A program made the position numbers and the translations under genes. Under the pieces are notes generated by a model. The model was not told the origin of the DNA, did not search any database, and saw only the letters and a program-made list of their open reading frames with translations. A DNA stretch of 64,000 nucleotides from an uncultured Microbulbifer sp. (GTDB lineage Bacteria > Pseudomonadota > Gammaproteobacteria > Pseudomonadales > Cellvibrionaceae): NCBI RefSeq assembly GCF_947504145.1, contig NZ_CANNGQ010000001.1, forward strand, positions 682,001 through 746,000, read 5' to 3'. Shown here one piece after another: positions 24,794-33,278 of this stretch. Positions within the stretch are counted from its first letter, which is position 1. The number at the start of each line of letters is the position of its first letter.

Positions 24794-26443
24794 CTACTGG
24801 ATTACTGGTTCCAGAGGTTGTAAATGGCCTTCCATTTCCATGTCGGCGATTTTTTTCTGTAACTGATCGTACGTAAAAGGTTTCTTCAGGCAGGCGAGAA
24901 TACCGTCGGCCACAATTTCCTGTACCTTGCTTTCGACACTGTAGCCAGTGGCGAGCATGGCTTTGATACTGGGGTTGATACGCTTCAGTTCCGCGAACAA
25001 CTGCTGCCCATCCATCTGCGGCATGATCATATCCAGCAGTACCAGATCGATATCCGCGCAATGTTGCCGATAAAACGCGATGGCGTCCGCCGCGGTGGCA
25101 AACGTATCCACCTGGTGGCCATGCATTTCGAACAGGGTTTTAGAATAACTGCGGACGATCGCTTCATCGTCTACCACCATCATGCGAATGGATCGCTCTA
25201 TAACAGCGGTTGGCCCCCGGTCTTTCAGGTGTTTACTGCAGTCGTTGATGATGGGTAGATACAGGTCAAAACAACTGCCTTTACCGGATTCCGACCGACA
25301 CTGAATGGCACCTTTGTGCATATGGGTGGTGCCATACACTGCCGCCAATCCGAGACCGGCACCACGGCCACTGGCTTTGGTGGTAAAAAAAGGCTCGAAA
25401 ATACGCTGGCGTACTTCGTCACTCATGCCCATACCATTGTCACTGACATTGATACGCAGATACTGCCCTGGCTCGAGTTGGAAATCCGAGATGGCGAGCG
25501 ACTCTTCGATGGTGATATTGCATGTAGTGAACATCAGCGTGCCACCGGCAGGCATAGCGTCTTTGGCATTGATCCCCAGGTTGAGCAAAGCGCTTTTCAG
25601 CTGGGCCGAGTCACCTTTGATATGGGGGCGCTCAGCATCCAGCTGCTGGTGGATGACGATCCGGCGGTCGATGGTGCGCTCGAGCATGGCGCATACGTCC
25701 CGCACGATATCGTGCGTATTGCAGTCGTGTAGCTGGTAGGAGCCCTTGCGGGCAAACGTCAGTAATTGTTTGGTGAGCTCCGCGGCGTGGTGTGCGGTGG
25801 TGAGTATCTGGCTGGCGTATAGAGAAATCCGGGCGTCACAGGTCATCTGATGAATAACCTCGGCAAAGCCGGCAATACCGTGCACCATATTATTAAAGTC
25901 GTGTGCAATCCCCCCGGCAAGTTCGCCGATAGCCTGCATTTTTTGTGCCTGGCGAAGCTCTTCTTCCAGAAGGCGCTGCTTGGTAATGTCGCTGCCGATA
26001 CTGAGCACACCGATGGCTTCACCATCGTCATCGGTCAGTATCTTGTTGGTCCAGGCGACCCACACACGGGTGCCATCTTTGGTGACGTTTTCGTTGACGT
26101 TGTAGCGGTGTTCTTCGGGATGGTTGCAGATGTGGTCCATCAGTGGACGGAGGTCGCGGCCGGTGCTTTCATTTTCCGGGACGATGGTCCCCACCACATG
26201 CTTGCCGATAATTTCCTGTTCTGAGTAGCCAAAGAAGTTCTGCGCATATTCGTTAAAAAAGGTAACGAACCCTCGCTTGTCCCAGCGCAGGATTATGGAG
26301 TTGGCATGCTCTACAAGCTCCCGGTAACGCTCTTCACTTTTGCGGAGGGCCTCGTAAACCGTTCGTGAATCTTGCGATTCGGCTTGTCCGGTGGGCGAAG
26401 CTGTCTCAGGCTCCGATACGCCCGCCTTTTTTAGTTTATCCAT
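24794..26443 (-). CDS. PAS-domain hybrid histidine kinase
   Basis: A 549-residue soluble sensor without transmembrane segments. Order: a coiled linker, a PAS/PAC domain (about residues 45-170; SIILRWDKRGFVTFFNEYAQNFFGYS), an HisKA-like segment with the phosphorylated His in GGIAHDFNNMVHG, an HATPase_c domain (N-box LLNLGINAKDAM, then DNGMGMS and GLGLAAVYG), and a C-terminal receiver with the phospho-acceptor Asp in VLLDMIMPQMDG. The HDFNN box type is common in kinases that signal through a fused receiver. No output partner is adjacent. ATG at 26443 follows AGGA; the longer start at 26491 lacks a binding site. Confidence 0.93.
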   Translation of the reverse strand: MDKLKKAGVSEPETASPTGQAESQDSRTVYEALRKSEERYRELVEHANSIILRWDKRGFVTFFNEYAQNFFGYSEQEIIGKHVVGTIVPENESTGRDLRPLMDHICNHPEEHRYNVNENVTKDGTRVWVAWTNKILTDDDGEAIGVLSIGSDITKQRLLEEELRQAQKMQAIGELAGGIAHDFNNMVHGIAGFAEVIHQMTCDARISLYASQILTTAHHAAELTKQLLTFARKGSYQLHDCNTHDIVRDVCAMLERTIDRRIVIHQQLDAERPHIKGDSAQLKSALLNLGINAKDAMPAGGTLMFTTCNITIEESLAISDFQLEPGQYLRINVSDNGMGMSDEVRQRIFEPFFTTKASGRGAGLGLAAVYGTTHMHKGAIQCRSESGKGSCFDLYLPIINDCSKHLKDRGPTAVIERSIRMMVVDDEAIVRSYSKTLFEMHGHQVDTFATAADAIAFYRQHCADIDLVLLDMIMPQMDGQQLFAELKRINPSIKAMLATGYSVESKVQEIVADGILACLKKPFTYDQLQKKIADMEMEGHLQPLEPVIQ

Positions 26444-26598
26444 CCGTCCATCCTGGAAATCAGGGGTAAACCCGATTGCAACACGGCCCATCTCAATTGT
26501 CTAGCCAGTTGGTTGGCGTGGTCAATTATCCGGGGCTTCGCTCTGTTTGTTTCGGGGAAACCCTATTGCGGGCTTGGTGGGCGGAGTGCTGGCGGATT

Positions 26599-26648
26599 CC
26601 TGAATTGCTGCTAGCATGGGCAAAGTTTTCTAATAACAGCAATTCAGG
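26599..26648. promoter_or_regulatory. 12-bp perfect inverted repeat ahead of the amidohydrolase operon
   Basis: CCTGAATTGCTG (26599-26610) and CAGCAATTCAGG (26637-26648) flank 26 bases and end directly before the TAGGAGGGG ribosome binding site. It could be a repressor dyad around a promoter (TTGCTG with an 18-bp spacer to TCTAAT) or an RNA hairpin controlling translation. Confidence 0.55.
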
Positions 26649-26659
26649 TAGGAGGGGTA

Positions 26660-28102
26660 ATGCGGCCAACTCTAGGATCAACAAAGGTAGGGCAGCGCTG
26701 GTTACTGGGGGCCTGTGTTGTGGCTGTGGTGACCATACTCAGCGCATGTGGTGGTGACAAACAGAAGAAAACAGACGGGGCAGATTTCGCGCGCCTGGAT
26801 GCATTCCCGTCAACCTATAAGGCGGATGAGGCCAGCCCGGTGCTGATTCGCGGAGCCACGCTACTCACAGGCACTGGCGAACAGCTGAACAATACCGATG
26901 TATTGTTGGAGGGGGGCAAGATAGCGGCGATTGGCGAGGGCCTGAAGGCACCGAAGAAGGGAATGGTGGTCGAGGGGGCCGGTAAGTGGGTCACTCCCGG
27001 GATCATCGATGTGCACTCCCACCTGGGGAATTACCCTGCGCCCTCGATAGAGTCTTCCCAGGATGGCAACGAGATGACCGCTCCCAATACCGCACAGGTG
27101 TGGGCGGAGCACTCTGTGTGGACCCAGGATCCGCAGTTTTCGCTGGCACTGGCCGGTGGAGTGACCACCCTGCAGATCCTTCCGGGCTCCGCCAATCTGT
27201 TTGGTGGGCGCGGTGTCACCCTGAAAAATGTGCCGGGCCGCAGTGTGCAGGACATGAAATTCCCCGGCGCACCTTACGGCCTGAAAATGGCCTGTGGTGA
27301 AAACCCGAAGCGTGTTTACGGCGGCAAGGGCAGTCTGCCGTCCACACGTATGGGAAATGTGGCCGGCTATCGTCAGGCCTGGATCGACGCTTCTTCCTAT
27401 CGCGACAAGTGGGATAAGTACCACGAGAATGGTGGGGAGGAACCCGACCGGGACCTGAAAATGGAGACCCTGGCCGGTGTTCTGAACGGCGATATCCTGG
27501 TGCACAATCACTGCTACCGCGGTGAGGAGATGGCCATCATGATGGATGTGGCTAAAGAATTCGGTTTTCAGGTTTCCACCTTCCACCACGCGGTAGAGGC
27601 CTACAAAGTGGCAGATCTGTTGGCGGAGAACAACGTCTGTGCGGCTATGTGGGCGGACTGGTGGGGCTTCAAACACGAAGCGTTTGACATGACCGAAGCC
27701 AATATCGCCATCGTCGACCAGGCCAAGGCCTGCGCGATGATTCACTCGGATTCTGCCATCGGTATCCAGCACCTCAATGAGGAAACCGCCAAGGCTATGG
27801 CCGCCGGGCAGCGCGCCGGTTTTCATATCGAGCCACGCCACGCAGCGGTGTGGATGACGATGAACCCGGCCAAAGCGCTGGGTATTGCCGATGTTACCGG
27901 CAGCCTGGAAAAGGGCAAGATGGCTGATGTGGTGGTGTGGTCCGGTGATCCGTTCAGCGTGTACTCGAAAGCGGAGAAAGTATTTATCGACGGTAACCTG
28001 ATGTACGACCGTCACAACCCTGAACGACAGCCGCACAGTGATTTTGAGCTGGGGATACTGGGTGCGGAAGGCGTGCGGTTGCCAGAAGGAGGAGAGCGTT
28101 AA
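26660..28102 (+). CDS. Exported amidohydrolase lipoprotein
   Basis: A 480-residue metal-dependent amidohydrolase of the imidazolonepropionase-like group. The N terminus is a lipoprotein signal with lipobox LSAC (cysteine near residue 31). The HxH metal site is intact in GIIDVHSHLGN (near residue 117); later family positions are LVHNHCYRGEE, FHHAVEAYK and MIHSDSAIGIQHLNEE, then PAKALGIADVTGSLEKGKMADVVVW. Relatives are peptidases or imidases of dipeptides and cyclic compounds; substrate is unknown. It is coupled to a second amidohydrolase by a TAATG overlap. Confidence 0.92.
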   Translation: MRPTLGSTKVGQRWLLGACVVAVVTILSACGGDKQKKTDGADFARLDAFPSTYKADEASPVLIRGATLLTGTGEQLNNTDVLLEGGKIAAIGEGLKAPKKGMVVEGAGKWVTPGIIDVHSHLGNYPAPSIESSQDGNEMTAPNTAQVWAEHSVWTQDPQFSLALAGGVTTLQILPGSANLFGGRGVTLKNVPGRSVQDMKFPGAPYGLKMACGENPKRVYGGKGSLPSTRMGNVAGYRQAWIDASSYRDKWDKYHENGGEEPDRDLKMETLAGVLNGDILVHNHCYRGEEMAIMMDVAKEFGFQVSTFHHAVEAYKVADLLAENNVCAAMWADWWGFKHEAFDMTEANIAIVDQAKACAMIHSDSAIGIQHLNEETAKAMAAGQRAGFHIEPRHAAVWMTMNPAKALGIADVTGSLEKGKMADVVVWSGDPFSVYSKAEKVFIDGNLMYDRHNPERQPHSDFELGILGAEGVRLPEGGER

Positions 28103-29400
28103 TGAAAGCGAATCAACTGGTAAAAATGGGCGCGCTGGTTTCTCTGATGGTCGCCGCCCCGCTGGCGCTGGCAGAAACACTTCTCATCAAAGACGCCAGG
28201 ATTGTCACTCTTAGTGACCAGGGCACTTTGGAGATGGCCGATATCCTGGTGAAAGATGGACAGGTGGCTCAGATCGCTGAGGACCTTGGCAGCTTGACGG
28301 CCGACCTGGTCATTGATGGCCGCGGCAAGGTGGTTACACCCGGTATCATTGCCCCGGATAGCGAGCTGGGGTTGACAGAAATTGGCGCCGCTGCCGCGAC
28401 CAACGACAGTGCTATTGAAGACACCTCTATTGGGGCCGGTTTCAATCCGGTAGTGGCGTTTAACCCGCATTCCACGCTGATCCCGTTCAATCGCGCCGGT
28501 GGTATTACCCGTGCCGTGGTGGTTCCGAGTAGCCAGCAAAAAATATTTGCGGGGCAGGGCTTTGCGGTAAAACTGACCGGGGATTTCGACAGTGTTACTG
28601 ACCGGGCGCTGGTGCAGAAAATCTATTTCGGTGAATACGGAGCCGAATTGGCCGGTGGCAGCCGCGCGCGCGCTTACGAGCAAATCGAAAGCGCCCTAAG
28701 TCAGGCGAAAGAGTATGCCGATAACCGGGATGCAATCCGCCGAGGCGAGTGGCGCGACCTCGATTTCTCCGTCGCCGATCTGGAGGCTCTGCAGCCGCTA
28801 TTGACCGGTGAGCAACCGCTGCTGGTCAGTGCAAACAGGGCCAGTGACATGCTCCAGCTGCTGGCGTTGGCGAACCAGTTTGACCTGAATCTGATTGTAG
28901 AGGGCGCCGCTGAAGGCTGGATGGTTGCGGAGCAGCTGGCTGCGGCACGGGTGCCGGTTGTCATTGACGCGATGGGTAACTCTCCGAGCGCATTTGAAAA
29001 ACTGGGCGCGCGGCTGGACAACGCCGCCTTGCTGCAAAAAGCCGGAGTCACGGTCGTTATCGGTGGCCCCGGCTACGCGGGCTCCCACAATAGCTATTTG
29101 TCGCGCCAGGGCGCGGGGAACGCAGTGGCTTACGGCCTGCCGTTTGAGGAGGGCGTACGGGCGATAACCGCCAACGTCGCCCAGGTGTTTGGGCTTGAAG
29201 GGGGCGCGCTGGCACCCGGCAGCGTGGCGGACCTGGTGCTGTGGAGTGGCGACCCGTTCGAAGTCACCAGCTTTGCCGAGCTAGTGTTAATAGACGGGAA
29301 GCCGCAGTCTCTGGAAAATCGTTCAACACGCCTGCGTGACCGCTACCTGCATCCCGAGGCCGGTACCGGACATGGCTATAAAACTGGCAATAAAAAATGA
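28102..29400 (+). CDS. Exported amidohydrolase-like protein lacking the HxH metal site
   Basis: A 432-residue protein with a cleavable signal peptide (LVSLMVAAPLALA). The overall amidohydrolase plan is clear: beta-sandwich TLLIKDARIVTL, GRGKVVTPGII, and the C-terminal ANVAQVFGLEGGALAPGSVADLVLWSGDPFEV. Where active enzymes have DxHxH, this protein reads APDSELGL, so both histidines are missing, and later metal-binding histidines are also not evident. It is therefore probably a non-catalytic partner of the preceding amidohydrolase, or uses a different chemistry. The start overlaps the first gene's stop by one base, behind GGAGGAG. Confidence 0.88.
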   Translation: MKANQLVKMGALVSLMVAAPLALAETLLIKDARIVTLSDQGTLEMADILVKDGQVAQIAEDLGSLTADLVIDGRGKVVTPGIIAPDSELGLTEIGAAAATNDSAIEDTSIGAGFNPVVAFNPHSTLIPFNRAGGITRAVVVPSSQQKIFAGQGFAVKLTGDFDSVTDRALVQKIYFGEYGAELAGGSRARAYEQIESALSQAKEYADNRDAIRRGEWRDLDFSVADLEALQPLLTGEQPLLVSANRASDMLQLLALANQFDLNLIVEGAAEGWMVAEQLAAARVPVVIDAMGNSPSAFEKLGARLDNAALLQKAGVTVVIGGPGYAGSHNSYLSRQGAGNAVAYGLPFEEGVRAITANVAQVFGLEGGALAPGSVADLVLWSGDPFEVTSFAELVLIDGKPQSLENRSTRLRDRYLHPEAGTGHGYKTGNKK

Positions 29401-29450
29401 TCGTAAAAGCTGAACTGCCTGAAAAACTAAATAAAGGAGTTTGAACTGAG

Positions 29451-29849
29451 ATGGTGAGTATTGAGATAACCGCGCTTTATGCAGGTCTGTGTGCACTGCT
29501 GGTGATCGCCTTGGCATTCAAGGTGGTCGCATTTCGTCGCGGCAAGAAGGTAGGGATCGGCACTGGTGGAGATAAAGAGGGTGCCGTTGCGGTTCGCGCC
29601 CACGCGAATGCGGTTGAATATATTCCGCTGGCATTGATCCTGATGCTGATTGCAGAAATCAACGGTTTATCCCACCTGTGGCTGCACTGCCTGGGTGGTG
29701 TGCTGCTACTAGGGCGACTCCTGCACGCTATCGGTTTGGTTGCCGGAAAAGGGGGGTATCATCCCGGTCGCTTTATCGGCACCTCTCTGACCTGGCTGGT
29801 GATCCTCATTCTTGCCGTGATCGATATCGCTGCCGCACTGACCAGTTGA
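29451..29849 (+). CDS. MAPEG family membrane protein
   Basis: A 132-residue inner-membrane protein with four hydrophobic helices. RAHANAVEYIPLALILMLIAEINGLSHL is the MAPEG signature region, and HAIGLVAGKGGYHPGRFIG follows. Eukaryotic MAPEG proteins act on glutathione and eicosanoids; the bacterial members are mostly uncharacterised. It lies 50 bp downstream of the amidohydrolase pair on the same strand, with its own AAAGGAG ribosome binding site. Confidence 0.9.
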   Translation: MVSIEITALYAGLCALLVIALAFKVVAFRRGKKVGIGTGGDKEGAVAVRAHANAVEYIPLALILMLIAEINGLSHLWLHCLGGVLLLGRLLHAIGLVAGKGGYHPGRFIGTSLTWLVILILAVIDIAAALTS

Positions 29850-29860
29850 GCTCAGGGAAC

Positions 29861-29883
29861 AAAAAAAGCCCGGTAAACCGGGC
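29861..29883 (-). terminator. Terminator downstream of yebG
   Basis: On the minus strand GCCCGGTTTACCGGGC is followed by seven T residues. It lies beyond the yebG stop and opposite the MAPEG gene end, and can stop transcription from the minus strand. Confidence 0.75.
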
Positions 29884-29971
29884 ATAGTACAGGGATGGAA
29901 ACTGGGGGGCTGGCCTTCCATACTGCCGGGTGGGGGAGTCCGGTAGCGCGGAAAGGCCAGTACTTCACTGC

Positions 29972-30271
29972 TTATTGATTGGCCGCCAGCGGGGTGACGT
30001 TTTCGTCGTCTGCCTGCTCGCTGTCGGACTGCTCTGCCTCAAGCAGTGCTTCCGGCTTACCTTTACAGGCTTTGGCCAGCACGTCCCGACGCTTGGCGAG
30101 CATCAGGCCGATTTCTTCACAGGCTTCTTCGGAAACGCCTTCAACATTGCGCTCGATCAGCGCGGTAATGTTGGCTGCGAGTTCCAGCATTTTGTCGTGT
30201 TCTTCGGCATCTTTCTTGTTGTCGAACATGGCTCCGTCTCTATCGCATTTCCAAACTGCTACTACCGCCAT
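29972..30271 (-). CDS. yebG: YebG family DNA-damage-inducible protein
   Basis: A 99-residue YebG-family protein, in E. coli a LexA-regulated gene of the SOS response with no defined molecular role. The hallmark start MAVVAVWKCDRDGAMFDNKKDAEEHDKMLELA is intact, followed by IERNVEGVSEEACEEIGLMLAKRRD and a short acidic tail. The longer frame to 30415 crosses the promoter; the ATG at 30271 has AGGAGG at ideal spacing. Upstream are two LexA-box-like sites and a recA-like promoter layout, strong support for SOS control. Confidence 0.93.
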   Translation of the reverse strand: MAVVAVWKCDRDGAMFDNKKDAEEHDKMLELAANITALIERNVEGVSEEACEEIGLMLAKRRDVLAKACKGKPEALLEAEQSDSEQADDENVTPLAANQ

Positions 30272-30297
30272 AAGGGCCTCCTGTTTTTTTACACTAT

Positions 30298-30341
30298 TTG
30301 TCTCGGACAGTGGTTCCGGTTGTCTTGGACAGTGGTTCCGG
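30298..30341. repeat. Two-copy 22-bp direct repeat in the yebG leader
   Basis: Two adjacent 22-bp units (30298-30319 and 30320-30341) differ at one base and each contain GGACAGTGGTTCCGG and the dyad TGTC-N3-GACA. They fall in the predicted untranslated leader of yebG. Confidence 0.8.
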
Positions 30342-30374
30342 GCTGACGCCGGGCAATAAGCGTGTGTTGTTGAT

Positions 30375-30390
30375 GTGTATGGATGTACAG
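30375..30390. promoter_or_regulatory. LexA box 2 upstream of yebG
   Basis: GTGTATGGATGTACAG matches the E. coli LexA consensus (CTG-TATATATATA-CAG) at 12 of 16 positions, missing the first C. It overlaps the predicted -10 and transcription start. Confidence 0.6.
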
Positions 30391-30415
30391 TATCTGTATG
30401 GGTGTCCAGTGTCAA
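30387..30415 (-). promoter_or_regulatory. yebG promoter
   Basis: On the minus strand TTGACA (30410-30415) is followed after 17 bp by TACTGT (30387-30392). The LexA box at 30394-30409 fills the spacer, as in the E. coli recA promoter. Confidence 0.65.
30394..30409. promoter_or_regulatory. LexA box 1 upstream of yebG
   Basis: CTGTATGGGTGTCCAG keeps both the CTG and CAG half-sites at the canonical ten-base spacing. It lies three bases from box 2. Confidence 0.7.
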
Positions 30416-30436
30416 CCGCGCTGAACAGGGTATTCC

Positions 30437-31096
30437 CTAGAACCCACCGCCATTATCCAGCCATTCCTGCTCTTGTGGCGTATTTTTTCTTTCTAGTGCT
30501 GTATTTCGGTGTGGGTAGCGTCCAAATTCCTCGATGACCTTCTGGTGGGCCACCGCAAAGCGGTAGTAGTCCGCTGCGGCCTTGGCGCTGTCTGCACTCA
30601 TATCCGGGCTGTCCGCGGGGTAGCTGTTGCGCAAGTGGTCAAAATACGCCACTGACTGGGCCTGAACCTCTACCAGCTCAGAATGTTCCAGTGGCATACC
30701 GACAAAGGCGCGCTGGTGAAGGCCCAGCTGGCACTGTTGGTTGTTGCGCACCATGGCCTGGCTGATCTCCAGCGCCAGGGGGTCGCCGTCAAAGGCTCTG
30801 GCGGTGCCGCGAAAAATGTTGCGAGTGAACTGGTCACAAAGCAATATCAGCGCCAGCCGGCCTTCAATGGTTTCTTCCCAGTGTGCCAGCTCTCTTGTCT
30901 GGGCTGAGTTGATGGCGCTCCCGAACCGGTTGCGGATCTCTGCGTCGAATTCGTCACTGCGTAAGAACCAGCGCGCGCGCTGATGGGCAGCAGGCTCGGC
31001 AGTCAATGCGTCACTGCCGAACCAGAAATGGAGGACGTCTGCAGGGCTGGGGGTTGCCCCGGGGGTAGGTGTGACGGGAGGTGTGTCTGCGGTCAT
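30437..31096 (-). CDS. DUF924 family protein
   Basis: A 219-residue, mostly helical soluble protein of DUF924. Family motifs are DVLHFWFG near the N terminus, RWFLRSDEFDAEIRNRFG, LILLCDQFTRNIFRGTARAFDGDPLAL and FVGMPLEHSE, ending FGRYPHRNTALERKNTPQEQEWL. The fold is TPR-like; no biochemical function is established. A proline/threonine-rich N-terminal stretch (TPPVTPTPGATPSP) precedes the domain and may not be folded. It is on the same strand as yebG, which has its own promoter in the gap. Confidence 0.93.
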   Translation of the reverse strand: MTADTPPVTPTPGATPSPADVLHFWFGSDALTAEPAAHQRARWFLRSDEFDAEIRNRFGSAINSAQTRELAHWEETIEGRLALILLCDQFTRNIFRGTARAFDGDPLALEISQAMVRNNQQCQLGLHQRAFVGMPLEHSELVEVQAQSVAYFDHLRNSYPADSPDMSADSAKAAADYYRFAVAHQKVIEEFGRYPHRNTALERKNTPQEQEWLDNGGGF

Positions 31097-31289
31097 GGAT
31101 ATCCCGGTTGGTTGATAAATGGCGGCGGGTACTTGGACAGTGCTCTGCTGATTATTTTTGACTCATTTGCATCCAAAATGGGCGGCAGCTGCGTCCATCA
31201 GGGGAAGGGTAAACCCCGGCCGTGTGACAACAACAGCACAGTAGCACTGTTTCCTGGCGGATTCAGAGACGGTAACCCGGATTGGCCCC

Positions 31290-31319
31290 CTGATACAGGG
31301 TGGTCAAAAAAGGTACAAT
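31290..31319 (+). promoter_or_regulatory. Candidate promoter of the DUF6249-sigma factor operon
   Basis: CTGATA and TACAAT are 18 bp apart, 73 bp before the first start codon; a GAGGCT-TCGT-AGCCTC hairpin (31322-31337) follows in the leader. Confidence 0.4.
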
Positions 31320-31392
31320 TTGAGGCTTCGTAGCCTCGGGCTCATAAACGGGCCTATTAGCCGGTCAGATTAGTAAGAGCGAGATAACACCA

Positions 31393-32271
31393 ATGAGAGC
31401 GAATCAATCAACCATGCGTCAGCGACTGCCCGGCTGGGCTCTGGCGATCGCAGCCACTATGGCAATGGGCGTATGCGGTACGTTGCTGGCCCAGGACGGG
31501 GATGCGGTCGCGCCGCAACCGCCTGAGCCCCCGGCGCCGGTGGTCGCCCCGGCGGCGCCAAAGGCGAAAGAGGTCACCAAGCAGGTGCGAATCCTGCGAC
31601 AGGAAGACGGCAGCCTGCGGATCCACACCCGTGATGAACATGGCGAAAGCGCCAATGTGGAGATCGACCTGGGCGAAGAGTTCGGCGGCGCCATGACCCG
31701 GCGCATCTACGAAAAGCTGGTCGAGAAGGGTGTGCTGGACGAGAAAGGCCTGGTGGTCGACGAGGCTCTGGAGTCGGTGCCACGCAATATCAATATCGGT
31801 ATCAAGGCGGATATGGAGCGCGCCGAGCGCATCCGAGCGGAAGTTGATCGGGCCCAGGCCCGAGCCGAGCACAATGGGCACCGGGATCACCATATTGAGC
31901 AGTACCGCCCCCGGAATATGGAGTGGTTGATTGGCATCATCGCGATCATTTCGGTATTCGGCACACCAATCCTGATTGTGTGGCTGGTAACCCGCAATAG
32001 CTACCGCAAGAAGCAGTTGGTGATGGAGAACATTAACCGCATGGTCTCTGAAGGCCGGGATATCCCGCCGGAGCTGCTCGATGCGCTGGAAGGCGAGAGC
32101 GCTGGCAATACCAAAGACCGCGGTTTCACGCTCATGGCGGTTGGCGCGGCCATCTTTATCTGGCTGACGGCCTCGGCCGGTATCGGGGTGGGTAGCCTCG
32201 GCTTGATCCCATTGTTTATCGGCGTGGCCCGATACGTGAACTGGAAACTCGATCACCAGCAAGCCGGTTAA
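31393..32271 (+). CDS. DUF6249 membrane protein
   Basis: A 292-residue protein. An N-terminal signal or anchor (LALAIAATMAMGVCGTLLA) is followed by a proline-rich spacer, a charged periplasmic-type region (about residues 55-175) and then three hydrophobic helices, the last two forming the DUF6249 end (FTLMAVGAAIFIWLTASAGI, SLGLIPLFIGVARYVNWKL). Function unknown. It leads an operon with an ECF-type sigma factor gene 12 bp downstream, so it may sense or modulate that regulator. Confidence 0.8.
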   Translation: MRANQSTMRQRLPGWALAIAATMAMGVCGTLLAQDGDAVAPQPPEPPAPVVAPAAPKAKEVTKQVRILRQEDGSLRIHTRDEHGESANVEIDLGEEFGGAMTRRIYEKLVEKGVLDEKGLVVDEALESVPRNINIGIKADMERAERIRAEVDRAQARAEHNGHRDHHIEQYRPRNMEWLIGIIAIISVFGTPILIVWLVTRNSYRKKQLVMENINRMVSEGRDIPPELLDALEGESAGNTKDRGFTLMAVGAAIFIWLTASAGIGVGSLGLIPLFIGVARYVNWKLDHQQAG

Positions 32272-32283
32272 GGACACCCACCC

Positions 32284-32838
32284 ATGGACCTCAATGATGA
32301 GGATCTGATCAGGCGCGTCGTCGAAGACGGGGACCAGCGGGCATACGCCCAGCTGGTTCGTCGCTATCAGTCACAGCTGCGTTTTTCGCTCCGTCAGCTG
32401 TGCAATGGCGATCAGGGTCTTGCGGACGACATGGCGCAGGAGGCCTTTATCAAGGCCTACAAGGCGCTGCCGGCGTTTCGTGGGGATGCGCGTTTCAGCA
32501 CCTGGCTGTACCGCATCGCCTACAACCTGGTCATGAGTCACAAGCGCAAGAATGCACCTGACGTGGATCAGGAGGCCGTCGACCGCGCGCAAGCTCAGGA
32601 GAGTGTCGAAGAAGCACAGCAACTGGGTATGGCGAGAGACCTGAATTCGGCAATGGGGGAATTGAGTGACGCCCAGAGGCAAGCGGTGCATCTGTGTATG
32701 CAGCGCGGCTTTTCTCACGAGGAAGCGGCTACGATTATGAAGTTGCCGCTGGGCACGGTAAAATCCCACGTAAATCGCGCAAGGGCCAAATTGCAGTCGC
32801 TACTGCAGCCCTGGCGAGAGGAGGTAGCCAGTGGCTGA
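32284..32838 (+). CDS. ECF-type RNA polymerase sigma factor
   Basis: A 184-residue sigma-70 family factor with regions 2 and 4 only. Region 2 includes YAQLVRRYQSQL and DDMAQEAFIKAYKALPAFRGDARFSTWLYRIAYN (core and -10 binding); region 4 ends with FSHEEAATIMKLPLGTVKSHVNRARAKL, the helix-turn-helix for the -35. RpoE-like in design. The downstream gene overlaps by eight bases and encodes a single-pass membrane protein that may be its anti-sigma factor. Confidence 0.94.
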   Translation: MDLNDEDLIRRVVEDGDQRAYAQLVRRYQSQLRFSLRQLCNGDQGLADDMAQEAFIKAYKALPAFRGDARFSTWLYRIAYNLVMSHKRKNAPDVDQEAVDRAQAQESVEEAQQLGMARDLNSAMGELSDAQRQAVHLCMQRGFSHEEAATIMKLPLGTVKSHVNRARAKLQSLLQPWREEVASG

Positions 32839-33244
32839 TTCTCGAAATTCCACAGGTGATACAACAGGTATCTCAGGTATGGTTATCAAAGACGGTGTTG
32901 TGCACGGTGAGCCAGGTATGGCCGGCGGTGACGCACCAGATTTCGACACATGGTTGTCGCAGCAGCTGCAGTTCAGCGAGCCCCACCTGGACAACGATGG
33001 CTTCTGCGAACGGGTGATGGCAGATCTGCCGCCGGCGCCGGCCAAACGCTCCGAGCGCCGGGCGACGCGCTATCAGTACGCGGCGGTAGTTGCTGCCTCG
33101 GCGATCGTCTGCTGGCAGTTCCCGCTGGCAGAGGTGCTGACCTCAATGGCGGAACAGAGCATCAGCCTGTACAGCCTGGTTGGCCTGGGTGTTCTGAGCT
33201 CGATGGTGGCCATGACCGGGGGAATCCTGGCGGCACGCCGGTAG
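32831..33244 (+). CDS. Probable sigma-factor-associated membrane protein
   Basis: A 137-residue protein starting at GTG inside the end of the sigma factor gene. A soluble N-terminal half contains DFDTWLSQQL and DGFCERVMADLPPAP, a pattern seen in small cytoplasmic parts of anti-sigma-like DUF5056-type proteins; two hydrophobic segments follow (AAVVAASAIVCWQF and VGLGVLSSMVAMTGGILA). It lacks a recognisable ZAS zinc motif. Role as anti-sigma factor is inferred from overlap, size and topology. Confidence 0.75.
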   Translation: MADSRNSTGDTTGISGMVIKDGVVHGEPGMAGGDAPDFDTWLSQQLQFSEPHLDNDGFCERVMADLPPAPAKRSERRATRYQYAAVVAASAIVCWQFPLAEVLTSMAEQSISLYSLVGLGVLSSMVAMTGGILAARR

Positions 33245-33278
33245 TTCTCAGCGGCTCTTTTTCTGTTCCAACCTATCC

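Noticed and set aside
26861-28180. 439-codon minus-strand frame opposite the amidohydrolase
   Set aside because: Antisense shadow; no ribosome binding site or recognisable domain.
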